From: Flocculibacter collagenilyticus
Lineage (GTDB): Bacteria; Pseudomonadota; Gammaproteobacteria; Enterobacterales; Alteromonadaceae
Length of the DNA: 64,000 bases
NCBI RefSeq assembly: GCF_016469335.1
Contig: NZ_CP059888.1
Coordinates: 124,001 to 188,000 of the forward strand
Direction: 5' to 3'
Shown: one piece after another, positions 28,696 through 37,051 of the stretch
How the letters are laid out: each line of letters opens with the position of its first letter
Numbering within the stretch: the first letter of the stretch is position 1
The notes under the pieces: generated by a model
Told to the model about the DNA's origin: nothing
The model's database searches: none
What the model saw: the letters and a program-made list of their open reading frames with translations, nothing else
Made by a program: the position numbers and the translations under genes

Positions 28696-29259
28696 ATGGC
28701 ATTAATTAACTTTCCAACTTGTAACGCAAAGACTAAAAAAGCGATAGTAACATCTGCTGCACTATTCATAATGACCTTTACACAAGCGCTAGTTAGCTTT
28801 CAAGTTAGCGCACATGCTCAGCATCACGACAATCAGCAAGCTACTTTAAGTAAAGCCCCAAGCATCATCGCCACAAAGCTGCGAATGAATGCTATGCCAC
28901 CGAGTGCACCCGTAACGGCAGCCTACTTAACGTTAAATAACCAACACCATAAAGAGGCTGAGCTCACTCATGTAACAAGTAAAGTGAGTGACAACATAGA
29001 AATTCACCAGCACCTTCATGAAAATGGTGTGATGAAAATGCGAAAAATGGATAAATTGTCAATCGCGGCCAACAGTGTCGTGCAGTTTCAGCCTGGTGGA
29101 TTACACTTGATGGTATTTAACCCCAAATCATTAAAAGTAGATGATAATTTTACTATGACCTTACATTTTTCTGATGGGCATACTCAGGTGGTAGAAGGAA
29201 AAGTGGTTTCTCTACTCGAACAAAATAAAGCAAGTCACGATATGCATCGCCATCACTAG
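28696..29259 (+). CDS. PCuAC-family periplasmic copper chaperone-like protein
   Basis: 187 aa from the ATG at 28696, chosen because AGGTGA precedes it and the signal peptide (cut near AHA) then begins properly; the frame is open from 28606. The PCuAC fold is indicated by NAMPPSAPVTAAYLTL, the copper-ligand pattern EIHQH...VMKMR..., and the motif PGGLHLMVFN. The mature N-terminus is His-rich (HAQHHDNQQ) and the C-terminus ends in HDMHRHH, both likely metal ligands. The family delivers Cu(I) to cytochrome oxidase CuA sites. It lies just before the DUF2333 gene. Confidence 0.85.
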   Translation: MALINFPTCNAKTKKAIVTSAALFIMTFTQALVSFQVSAHAQHHDNQQATLSKAPSIIATKLRMNAMPPSAPVTAAYLTLNNQHHKEAELTHVTSKVSDNIEIHQHLHENGVMKMRKMDKLSIAANSVVQFQPGGLHLMVFNPKSLKVDDNFTMTLHFSDGHTQVVEGKVVSLLEQNKASHDMHRHH

Positions 29260-29268
29260 GAGACGATT

Positions 29269-30255
29269 ATGCATTTAAATTATCGATATATTTTTGGCGG
29301 GTTTGCCGCTGTTTTTGTTATTTTCTATTTGATTAGTGTTTACCTCGATACTGAGCCAGATATTTTTGATGTAAAACAAGCGGTGTTAGACGATGCTAGC
29401 AGTAAGCAAATAGCACCAGTTATTGGTTACACCACCACTACGGCTTTAATTACCGTGGCAGAAACATTGTTAGATAAGCGCGGTGGCTTTTTGGCCAATG
29501 ACGTGCTTCCTCCAAGTGTGTTCATGGATAACATGCCAGCATGGGAATTTGGCGTGTTAGAGCAAGTGCGTGATATGGCGCTGGCGATGCGCAAAGATTT
29601 TAGTCGTTCACAGTCACAATCAGTAGAAGATATTCATTTAAAAAAAGCACAACCGCAATTTAATATTGACCATCGTTCGTGGGTGTTACCCAGTGCTGAG
29701 TCTGAATATCGCGTTGCTATTAATGAGTTAAAAAAATACCGCGCAAGTCTCGCTAATTCACAGTCTAATTCGGCGCAATTTTATACGCGTGCCGATAATT
29801 TACGCAGCTATTTAAAAGAAGTAGAAAAACGTTTAGGCAGTTTAAGTCAGCGTTTAAGTGCAAGCGTGGGCCAAACTAGATTGAACACAGACTTGGCGGG
29901 AGATGCACAAGCACACAGCTCTACGCATTTACCAAAAGAAAAAATGATTAAAACAAGCTGGTGGGACATTGATGATGTGTTCTACGAATCACGCGGAGCG
30001 GCATGGGCTTTGCTACACTTGTTGAAGGCAATTGAAATCGACTTTGCCGATGTGCTAAGAAATAAAAATGCGTTAATCAGTGTACAGCAAATCATTCGCG
30101 AACTTGAAGCAACACAACAAACGGTGTGGAGCCCTATGGTGATGAATGGTAATGGTTTTGGTATGGTGGCAAATCACTCGCTAGTGATGGCTAACTATAT
30201 TTCTAGGGCTAATGCGGCATTGATCGATCTAACTGAATTGTTGTCGCAAGGATAA
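29269..30255 (+). CDS. DUF2333 family membrane protein
   Basis: 328 aa with one N-terminal membrane helix (residues ~8-24) and a long periplasmic-side helical region. It matches the conserved gammaproteobacterial DUF2333 family: GGFLANDVLPPSVFMDNMPAWEFG, quoted in parts as GGFLANDV and NMPAWEFG, plus SWWDIDDVFYE. Function unknown. It starts 10 bases after the PCuAC gene and ends three bases before the barrel-protein gene, so all three may be one operon. Confidence 0.88.
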   Translation: MHLNYRYIFGGFAAVFVIFYLISVYLDTEPDIFDVKQAVLDDASSKQIAPVIGYTTTTALITVAETLLDKRGGFLANDVLPPSVFMDNMPAWEFGVLEQVRDMALAMRKDFSRSQSQSVEDIHLKKAQPQFNIDHRSWVLPSAESEYRVAINELKKYRASLANSQSNSAQFYTRADNLRSYLKEVEKRLGSLSQRLSASVGQTRLNTDLAGDAQAHSSTHLPKEKMIKTSWWDIDDVFYESRGAAWALLHLLKAIEIDFADVLRNKNALISVQQIIRELEATQQTVWSPMVMNGNGFGMVANHSLVMANYISRANAALIDLTELLSQG

Positions 30256-30258
30256 ATA

Positions 30259-31023
30259 ATGAAAAAAATTACAATTACTGCACTGGCATTGTCTGGCGCG
30301 TTAATAAGCTCAACAGCCACCGCTGATACTATATTGGGTATCTATGCAGGCGCGCAAATGTGGGATATGGGATCTGACGGTAGCTTTGGTAATAATGTTG
30401 ATCAGCAAGCCAGCTTTAATTTTAAAGATGACAGCCAAGCGAGCTTTTATCTGGCATTAGAGCATCCAGTTCCATTAGTGCCGAATATTAAAGTGCGTAG
30501 TAATGAGTTAGAAACCAGTGGTGTTACACAATTAACCACCACGTTCACGTTCGACAATGAAGTATTTAGTGTTGATACTGCACTGGATACTAACGTTGAT
30601 TTAAGCCACACCGACTTTATATTTTACTATGAAGTGTTTGATAATGATTTGATCAGTATTGATCTAGGTCTTAATGCGAAGCATTTTGATGGTGAGTTAT
30701 CAGTGGTAGAGCAAGCGAGCCCATCACGTAATGCCCGTGAAGAGTTTGATGGTTGGGTGCCGATGTTTTATGGTGCTATTAAAGTAGGTATTCCTGCTAC
30801 AGCGCTTAACCTGTATGCAGATGGTAGCTTTTTATCGATTGATGATCACACTATATACGACTATCAAGCGGGGATAGCCTACGAAATAATCGATAATCCG
30901 GCATTGGATATCACATTACAATTAGGCTACCGCGTAACAAATTTAGATTTAGAAGATTTGGATGATATTTATTCAAACCTAGAGTTTGATGGTGCTTACT
31001 TAGGGATAGAAGCGCATTTCTAA
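30259..31023 (+). CDS. TIGR04219-type outer-membrane beta-barrel protein
   Basis: 254 aa with a signal peptide (cut after ATA, residue ~22), then GIYAGAQMWDMGSDGSFG and repeating beta strands to a C-terminal LGIEAHF, the aromatic-ended outer-membrane signature. It fits the TIGR04219 family of small barrel proteins common in Shewanella, Vibrio and relatives; function unknown. It directly follows DUF2333 and ends at a strong shared terminator. Confidence 0.87.
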   Translation: MKKITITALALSGALISSTATADTILGIYAGAQMWDMGSDGSFGNNVDQQASFNFKDDSQASFYLALEHPVPLVPNIKVRSNELETSGVTQLTTTFTFDNEVFSVDTALDTNVDLSHTDFIFYYEVFDNDLISIDLGLNAKHFDGELSVVEQASPSRNAREEFDGWVPMFYGAIKVGIPATALNLYADGSFLSIDDHTIYDYQAGIAYEIIDNPALDITLQLGYRVTNLDLEDLDDIYSNLEFDGAYLGIEAHF

Positions 31024-31055
31024 GTGGTAAGTCGTGATACCTAATGTAATGAAGC

Positions 31056-31086
31056 AAAAAAGGCTAACAGTAAGTTAGCCTTTTTT
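31056..31086. terminator. Bidirectional intrinsic terminator
   Basis: AAAAAAGGCTAAC, five-base loop, GTTAGCCTTTTTT: a perfect 7-bp GC-containing stem flanked by A and T runs, so it works on both strands. It ends the barrel-protein gene and the convergent periplasmic-protein gene, whose stop codon lies within it. Confidence 0.9.
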
Positions 31087-31956
31087 ATGATAAGCACGAG
31101 ATTCAACTAAACAGCGGCGAGTTGCGTTAATCAGTGCAGCTTTAATTTTGTCTATGGGTAATTGGGTATCGTAAGCAGAAAAAACCGCAGGATTGACTTC
31201 AAAGCTTTGCTCGCACACATAATGTTGCTGTTGCGTCGCGTGATTGTCTTTTAACTGCTGTAATACTTTTTTCAGTACATTAACTTGTTGCGCCAAGGTT
31301 GGAAAAACACTGGCAATGGTGCCCATGTTAAGCGCCATTTCAGAGTAACCGAACAATAATACGTTTTGATGGTACATATCAGTCACTAAGGTATAGAGGT
31401 TGTTTGCGAACAGCGCTTCCATTTCCGCGGTTAAAAATAAACTATTTAATTCAGGGTGTTGAGAGGTATGCAAACTAATATCACTCACTTTTTCAATGAG
31501 TTTGATATTAGGCTGTGGAATAACCGTTGAACTTAGCGGGACTAAAATAGGCCCAGAGTATTCTGGTGAAAGTGATGATTGTAAAGTTTGCAGGTGTAGT
31601 ACTGTACTGGTGTTATAAATAACACTAACAAGGCCAGCGCAGGCTGTAGCGCAATGCTGTTGCTGGATGTTGTTAAATGTTGCGGGTGAAATATCAAGTG
31701 CGATGTGCGGGTAAGTGAATCCTTTGCGATAAAAGTCATTAATGCTATTAGCACCAATCAACACCACGGTACCTTTACGCTGCGTGTAGTTTTTAGAATA
31801 AAAATGCATAGGGAACTCGTCCCCTAATAACGAAGCGAGTAAGGCCGCTTTTTCTTCTGGTTGCTGTAACCCTTTGTGATATAGGAATAATCCTTGTGCA
31901 TACGATGCAGGCATCGCTAAGGCAAACAACAAAATCATTAACCAGCGTGTAATCAA
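31075..31956 (-). CDS. Periplasmic protein divergent from a hybrid kinase
   Basis: 293 aa with a signal peptide (cut after SYA, residue ~20). Strands such as GTVVLIGANSINDF and ALDISPATF hint at a periplasmic binding-protein fold of the uncharacterised ABC_sub_bind type, but the match is weak. The four cysteines lie in two clusters. It is transcribed away from a histidine-kinase gene that has a periplasmic sensor region, 103 bases away, so I infer it may feed a signal to that kinase. No ABC transporter genes are nearby. Confidence 0.55.
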   Translation of the reverse strand: MITRWLMILLFALAMPASYAQGLFLYHKGLQQPEEKAALLASLLGDEFPMHFYSKNYTQRKGTVVLIGANSINDFYRKGFTYPHIALDISPATFNNIQQQHCATACAGLVSVIYNTSTVLHLQTLQSSLSPEYSGPILVPLSSTVIPQPNIKLIEKVSDISLHTSQHPELNSLFLTAEMEALFANNLYTLVTDMYHQNVLLFGYSEMALNMGTIASVFPTLAQQVNVLKKVLQQLKDNHATQQQHYVCEQSFEVNPAVFSAYDTQLPIDKIKAALINATRRCLVESRAYHKKG

Positions 31957-31990
31957 CTCACTTTCCTTTAAAAAATTAACTAAATCTCAT

Positions 31991-32007
31991 TGTACCTTTT
32001 GTGTACA
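31991..32007. promoter_or_regulatory. Inverted repeat in a divergent promoter
   Basis: TGTAC, seven bases, GTACA lies midway between the periplasmic-protein gene and the hybrid-kinase gene. The position suits an operator controlling either gene. The regulator is unknown. Confidence 0.3.
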
Positions 32008-32059
32008 GGAATGTTAAACTGAGTGTATTAGTGAAGTGTAATAAGCGGTAATCCTCTCT

Positions 32060-34498
32060 GTGCAAAAATTAGGTTCTGTAAAATCTTTAAGTCGCATTAA
32101 GCCAAGTATTATCCGTAAAGCGATTCTTGTTGCTTTGCTGCCTACATTGATAATTTCTATTATTATTGGTACGTATATTAGTTACAGCAAATACCAAGAC
32201 TTCCGTGCATTGCTTAAAGAGCAAACGCACCACTTTGCAGAGGCCATTAGTAGTAAAACCGAATATTTTTTAATTACAGGACGAAAACAGGCGTTATACG
32301 ACTTTTTAAAGAAAAGTGCCACGGAAACCAAATTACCAGTAGAAAATATTGCGATTTACGATAAAGAATTTAAATTATACTTTGCACTTTCTTATAGTAA
32401 CCAGCTGTTTAATCTTGAAAAATCGTCTTTAACGGAATCTAATATTGCGCATTGGAATGACTCAACCTTAACCAGCACCAGCGCAATCATTCCTTATCAA
32501 ATTCCTCATGCCAATGATGTGGTCTCTCGCTCATTTATTCGTAGTCCGCTTGGGTATTTACGTATCACGTTGGACGCCGATGCCATATATTCTGGCTATC
32601 TACTTGAAACGATTGTTATTATTTTAAGCTTAGTGGCAGGGGTACTAATCAGTTCCGTGTTTTTGCTTCGCTTAATAAAAGTTAACAATCGTATCTTACG
32701 GATGCTAACAGAAAAAATTGAAAAAATTGGCCAAGGTAACAGTGATGAAGCCATTGAAAAGCAAGCTGTACCTATTGAATTTGAGCGCTTGCAAGAAGGT
32801 ATTTTACTAACAGGGCAAACTGTTAGTGAGGCTAAAGAATTACTTGAATTAAAAGTTAATAGCACAACCCGAGAGCTAAGGCACAACTTAAAGCTGTTAG
32901 AAGAAAAGAACCAAGAGCTTGAAGAAGCCAAACACGCAGCGATGAAAGCCAGCAATATCAAGTCTGATTTTCTAGCTACAATGAGCCATGAAATACGTAC
33001 GCCGCTTAATGCTGTTGTTGGCTTTTCGCGCGAGCTTGCGAAAAGCCAATTACCAGAGCCACACAATAAATATGCCGAGTCACTCTTTCAATCAAGCCAA
33101 GATCTTATGTCACTGGTGTCTGACATTTTGGAAATGTCGAAGATTGAAGCGGGGGAAATGGAGTTTAAATACAGTCAGTTTGCTCTCACCGAATTAGTTG
33201 AAGGTGTTTCACGCATTGTTGCGCCGATTGCGCATGAAAAAGGCATTGAATTTATTATCAATGAAGGTCGCAGTGATTTGGTGATTGAAAGTGATCAGTA
33301 TCGTTTAAAACAGGTATTGATTAACTTAATTAATAACGCGATTAAATTTACAGATGACGGGTATGTCAGCTTAAGTATTGAAGCGAAGATTGTAGATGAG
33401 AGTGCCGACCTTCAGATCGTGGTAAAAGACACGGGCATGGGGCTGAGCACTAATCAGCAAGAGATGTTATTTACCTCGTTAGGTAACGCGAGCAGCGATC
33501 CTTCTCGTCAATACGGTGGCTCAGGACTTGGTTTATCAATCAGTAAAACCATTATTGAAAAATTAGGTGGCTCGGTTTCGTTAAAGAGTATTGAAGGATT
33601 AGGCGCTGAGTTTATTATTCAGTTACCCAATAGCATTAAAGATATCTCATATATTCGAACGGCGGGTGCTGTACCAGAAAAAATCATGTTCTTTGAAACG
33701 AACATTGAAGCCGCCCATGCCCTTTTTGAAAGTTGCGCGTGCTTGCAAACAGCGCTAACCATTTGTCGTTCCATTAAAGAGTTAAGGCAAAGTCTTCAGC
33801 ATAATATTAATCCAGATATTTTAATTATCTCGCAAAGTGTTGATAAACGAGGCGTGTTACCACCGGTAAAAGATATTGTTGATATTTGTCGTCAAGAAAT
33901 TGGTTTTGCTGGAAAGGTCGTGTTATTTACGCCTTGGGATAAATTGAACCAGCAAATTGACGCGCTACCAGAATTAACCGTATTACCAAAGCCGATAACG
34001 CGAGAGAAAATAGTTAATGCAGTAGCTGAGCTTAATGCCTTACCCGCAGCAACGGCCAACAGTATTCCAGCTGTAAACGTTGTTTCATCCGTTAGCCCAG
34101 TTGCTCGATTTAAAGTGTTAGCCGTTGACGATAATGAAACAAACCTACAGCTGCTGAGTTTAGTGATGCGTACTTATCCAATTGAATTAGTAACAGTGAC
34201 CAGTGGTAAACAAGCTTGCGTATTAGCCGATCAGCAACAATTTGACTTGATCATTACTGATGTGCAGATGCCCGAAATGGGCGGGGTAGAAGTGGCAAGT
34301 AATATTAAGTTGGGCAAGCTAAACCGTACAACACCTATTGTGGCGTTTACCGCCTTTGCGTTTAATGAAGAAAAGCAGTCGTTACTAGAACAAGGGATGG
34401 ATGACTATTTAACGAAACCGCTAGATGAGCAAAAGCTTGCACAGTTATTGGCAAAATGGTGCTTTAAATCGCCTAAACTTAGTCTGGTTGTTAATTAA
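32060..34498 (+). CDS. BarA-like hybrid sensor histidine kinase without Hpt
   Basis: 812 aa, GTG start. Order: membrane helix (~20-42), periplasmic sensor (~43-185), second helix (~186-206), HAMP, coiled coil, HisKA with phospho-His in MSHEIRTPLNAVVGF, HATPase (N-box NLINNAIKF, G-boxes DTGMGL and GGSGLGLSIS), a degenerate receiver (~535-660) and an intact receiver (~690-805; DD pair in LAVDDNE, phospho-Asp in ITDVQMP, Lys in LTKP). BarA also has a C-terminal Hpt; this protein ends after the receiver, so the phosphate must pass to a separate Hpt or regulator. Confidence 0.9.
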   Translation: MQKLGSVKSLSRIKPSIIRKAILVALLPTLIISIIIGTYISYSKYQDFRALLKEQTHHFAEAISSKTEYFLITGRKQALYDFLKKSATETKLPVENIAIYDKEFKLYFALSYSNQLFNLEKSSLTESNIAHWNDSTLTSTSAIIPYQIPHANDVVSRSFIRSPLGYLRITLDADAIYSGYLLETIVIILSLVAGVLISSVFLLRLIKVNNRILRMLTEKIEKIGQGNSDEAIEKQAVPIEFERLQEGILLTGQTVSEAKELLELKVNSTTRELRHNLKLLEEKNQELEEAKHAAMKASNIKSDFLATMSHEIRTPLNAVVGFSRELAKSQLPEPHNKYAESLFQSSQDLMSLVSDILEMSKIEAGEMEFKYSQFALTELVEGVSRIVAPIAHEKGIEFIINEGRSDLVIESDQYRLKQVLINLINNAIKFTDDGYVSLSIEAKIVDESADLQIVVKDTGMGLSTNQQEMLFTSLGNASSDPSRQYGGSGLGLSISKTIIEKLGGSVSLKSIEGLGAEFIIQLPNSIKDISYIRTAGAVPEKIMFFETNIEAAHALFESCACLQTALTICRSIKELRQSLQHNINPDILIISQSVDKRGVLPPVKDIVDICRQEIGFAGKVVLFTPWDKLNQQIDALPELTVLPKPITREKIVNAVAELNALPAATANSIPAVNVVSSVSPVARFKVLAVDDNETNLQLLSLVMRTYPIELVTVTSGKQACVLADQQQFDLIITDVQMPEMGGVEVASNIKLGKLNRTTPIVAFTAFAFNEEKQSLLEQGMDDYLTKPLDEQKLAQLLAKWCFKSPKLSLVVN

Positions 34499-34504
34499 AG
34501 TGTT

Positions 34505-34537
34505 GGTATACAGAGATTAACTTCTGTATACCGTTTT
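34505..34537 (+). terminator. Intrinsic terminator after the hybrid kinase
   Basis: Perfect 10-bp stem GGTATACAGA (34505-34514) and TCTGTATACC (34523-34532), then GTTTT. It ends the kinase gene and overlaps the stop of the convergent parvulin gene. Confidence 0.85.
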
Positions 34538-34795
34538 AATTAGGTGGTAACCAAATTTCGTTTTTATTGGCCCATGTACTTCATATAAAGGCAGCTTAAA
34601 TACCACATCATCAAATGGCTTGACCATATCCCCTTTATTAAATTCGCCTAAATCCCCCCCTCGCTTTTTAGATGGGCAGGTAGAATGCTTTTTGGCCAGT
34701 TTTTGAAAATCGCCGCCTTTATCAAGCTGTTGTTTAATTTTGAGGGCTTCGTCTTTGGACTTAACCAAAATATGATAAGCGCAAGCCTTTGGCAT
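34517..34795 (-). CDS. ppiC: PpiC-type parvulin peptidyl-prolyl isomerase
   Basis: 92 aa, a single parvulin domain with no signal peptide, so cytosolic. It matches E. coli PpiC in length and motifs: AYHILVKSKDEA, FQKLAKKHSTCPSKKRGGDLG, quoted as KHSTCPSK and GGDLGEF, and TKFGYHLIKT. It speeds cis-trans isomerisation at prolines. Single gene convergent with the kinase gene. Confidence 0.93.
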   Translation of the reverse strand: MPKACAYHILVKSKDEALKIKQQLDKGGDFQKLAKKHSTCPSKKRGGDLGEFNKGDMVKPFDDVVFKLPLYEVHGPIKTKFGYHLIKTVYRS

Positions 34796-34860
34796 AATAA
34801 TGTTCCTATAAAATCGAGTTAAAAAAGAATGCGCTTATTGAGCAATCTAGAGTTCGCTGG

Positions 34861-35499
34861 TTAAAGCGAGTCTAGCCGATTAAGCGTTGCTTGCAATTGT
34901 GCAAAATATTCACCTACATGTAATCCATCCATCAGACTATGATGAACATCAACAGAAACAGGCATCAAGATTTTATCACCATACGCTTGGTATTTCCCCA
35001 TTACAATTTTGGGGATACTGTCTTGCCGGGGAATAGGGCTAGGATTACTGAAGCTAGTGAAGTGCAGCCAAGGCAGTACAGAAAAATGCACCACATTATT
35101 TTTTGATGGTTGCGGGTCGAGGCTTTTTTGTCCTGCTTTATGCGCCGAAATTTTGCGTTGGCCTTGTTCAATAAATAATGATAACTGCGGCGAGTAACCA
35201 AAGTCGCAGAAGCTAAAGCTATGATCTTTATTTAATACTGTGCAGCTGGCATCTAATTGTGCATATACTCTTACTTTATTATTTTCAATACGATAGCGCA
35301 TGGGCTCATAATGGTTCGCGGTATCAATCGCTGCGAATAATGTGCTAAGAAAGAATGACCGCTTTTGCTCGTTGCACATTTTAACTGCTTCGGTGACATC
35401 TACATGGGCGCACACATTAAAAAAAGGTTGCTCGTAATGTAAAAAGAGTTCGTATTGATCTTTACGGTGCCAAGTATCTAGATTAATAAAGTGTGTCAT
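34861..35499 (-). CDS. Type A chloramphenicol acetyltransferase-like enzyme
   Basis: 212 aa, matching the classic CAT trimer subunit length (~213-219). Catalytic His lies in VDVHHSLMDGLHVGEY, corresponding to HHxxxDGxH of CAT; the structural Asp is the one in this motif. PWLHFTSFSNP matches the CAT segment PWVSFTSFDLN. It would acetylate chloramphenicol or a related hydroxyl substrate with acetyl-CoA. No transposon or integron surrounds it, so it looks chromosomal and resident. Whether it confers resistance cannot be judged from sequence. Confidence 0.85.
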   Translation of the reverse strand: MTHFINLDTWHRKDQYELFLHYEQPFFNVCAHVDVTEAVKMCNEQKRSFFLSTLFAAIDTANHYEPMRYRIENNKVRVYAQLDASCTVLNKDHSFSFCDFGYSPQLSLFIEQGQRKISAHKAGQKSLDPQPSKNNVVHFSVLPWLHFTSFSNPSPIPRQDSIPKIVMGKYQAYGDKILMPVSVDVHHSLMDGLHVGEYFAQLQATLNRLDSL

Positions 35500-35603
35500 T
35501 TATATTTCACCTGTCCTATTCATATAGCGAAATGTTTGTCGGTTTATTTTACATATTTTTTTTAATGTGAAAAAAAAATTAATAAAATCAATATGTAAAA
35601 TAT

Positions 35604-35619
35604 TGGCACAAGGGATGCT
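35604..35619 (+). promoter_or_regulatory. Sigma-54-like promoter before the small 35.7-kb gene
   Basis: TGGCACAAGGGATGCT matches TGGCACrN4TTGCW except A for the first T of the -12 box. It lies 69 bases before the ATG of the small conserved gene. I see no copy of the psp-type upstream site here, so any activator would be a different one. Confidence 0.5.
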
Positions 35620-35687
35620 TTCAATGATAATGGTGCGCAAAATCACTTTACAATCTTGTTAATATTTAAATTTGGTAATTGACTGCA

Positions 35688-35918
35688 ATGATACATAATA
35701 GAAGAAATCATCATCAAGTTGATGCGCTGCAACGCCCTTCTTTATCAGTAGCGCAGCATTATACTCTTAACGAAGTTGAATTTTATGGGTACGAAGGTTT
35801 GTTTACACGTGCAGTAGAAGGGCAGCGAGTTGTTGTTGCTATGCGTGATGATCATGCAATCACCATTGATGAAAGTGGCGATGTAGACATGGCACCGGAT
35901 TTGGCGTTGCGTCGCTAG
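35688..35918 (+). CDS. Small conserved protein, paralogue of the one at 18.8 kb
   Basis: 76 aa from the ATG at 35688; an in-frame TTG at 35679 is less likely. It shares the NExxxYGYxxxFxR, AMxDDxAI and DVDMxPxLxxR pattern with the 18777-19007 product, so the two form a small uncharacterised family. No signal peptide or membrane helix. A sigma-54-like promoter precedes it. Function unknown. Confidence 0.65.
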   Translation: MIHNRRNHHQVDALQRPSLSVAQHYTLNEVEFYGYEGLFTRAVEGQRVVVAMRDDHAITIDESGDVDMAPDLALRR

Positions 35919-35957
35919 TTACAACATGGTGGTTCATGCAACTAGCGATTTAAACGT

Positions 35958-37040
35958 TTAGCCTTCGCTTACATTCACAATGGCAGTCTCAGGCAGTTGC
36001 TGATAGCGTGAGATGACTGCTTCAATACTCTCATTATATTCTTGTAACCCCTGATCAGCTAAAAAAGTAGCATTGTAGAGTTTAGAGTATGAACGCTCGC
36101 CTAAGTCACACGCAAAAGTCACAATTGTTTTTCTGGATGACGTTGTTTGATTGGGTTGCGAAGCGGTTGATTTAATTGCGGCTAATAAAGCGCCAGCCAC
36201 ATTAAGAGCCGAACTACTTCCTAACACGATACCGTCATTATCGCGAACATAGCGAGAAATGGTTAACAGATCCTGATCAGATAAGTTCACTGCTTTATCA
36301 ATACAGGCATGCTCAAAGTTTTTTACCGTGCGCATTATTCCAATCCCTTCGGTAAAAGAACTGCCTTGTGCTTTATATTCACCCTCTTTTAGATAGTTGT
36401 AAATACCTGAGCCATCAGGATCAACTAACCATACATCAAGCTCAGGCTTTTGCTCTTTCAAATATTTTGAAGTGCCAGCAATCGTGCCTCCAGTGCCACA
36501 AACGGAAACTAATATGTCAATATTGCCTTGAGTTTGTTGCCAGATCTCAGGCCCCGTTTGCAAGTAATGAGCGCGCATATTTGATTCATTCTCAAACTGA
36601 TTAGCCCACCAGTAGTTTGGGTTGTCGGCTGCAATGCGTTGCGCTGTGTGGTAAAAATGATTGGGATTAGCAAACGGGCAGGGAGCAACTAACTTGAGTT
36701 TAGCGCCATGCAACGCAATCATTCTTTCTTTTTCAATAGCTTGTCCGCTTGGCATTACGGTTAACACATCATAACCTAAGGCTTTGCCTACAATCGCAAG
36801 TCCAATTCCAGTATTGCCAGCGGTGCCTTCTACAATGGTCATGCCTGGTTTTAGGTCACCGCGTTGCTCGGCATCTTTAACCAGTTGCAATGCGGCGCGA
36901 TCTTTAATTGAGCCCCCTGGATTTTGAAATTCACACTTTAAGTAAATGTCGCAGCCAGTTAATGTTGACAGCGAGTTTATTTTTACTAAATCAGTGTTAC
37001 CCACAAGCTCAGCCATGTTATTTGCTACAGATAGTGTCAT
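35958..37040 (-). CDS. Cysteine synthase-like PLP enzyme
   Basis: 360 aa fold-type II PLP enzyme. The PLP lysine is in NPGGSIKDRAA, the phosphate/substrate loop reads EGTAGNTGIG where CysK has EPTSGNTGIG, and the Gly-rich PLP loop is CGTGGTIAG. The protein is longer than CysK (~320) and resembles the group annotated as PLP-dependent cysteine synthase family, related to fungal Mcy1. It may make cysteine or act as a lyase on it. It follows an M19 dipeptidase gene by 11 bases and is surely co-transcribed. Confidence 0.85.
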   Translation of the reverse strand: MTLSVANNMAELVGNTDLVKINSLSTLTGCDIYLKCEFQNPGGSIKDRAALQLVKDAEQRGDLKPGMTIVEGTAGNTGIGLAIVGKALGYDVLTVMPSGQAIEKERMIALHGAKLKLVAPCPFANPNHFYHTAQRIAADNPNYWWANQFENESNMRAHYLQTGPEIWQQTQGNIDILVSVCGTGGTIAGTSKYLKEQKPELDVWLVDPDGSGIYNYLKEGEYKAQGSSFTEGIGIMRTVKNFEHACIDKAVNLSDQDLLTISRYVRDNDGIVLGSSSALNVAGALLAAIKSTASQPNQTTSSRKTIVTFACDLGERSYSKLYNATFLADQGLQEYNESIEAVISRYQQLPETAIVNVSEG

Positions 37041-37051
37041 GATAGTTACAC

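Noticed and set aside
31991-32007. LexA (SOS) box before the hybrid kinase
   Set aside because: The palindrome is TGTAC-N7-GTACA, which does not fit the CTGT-N8-ACAG spacing.
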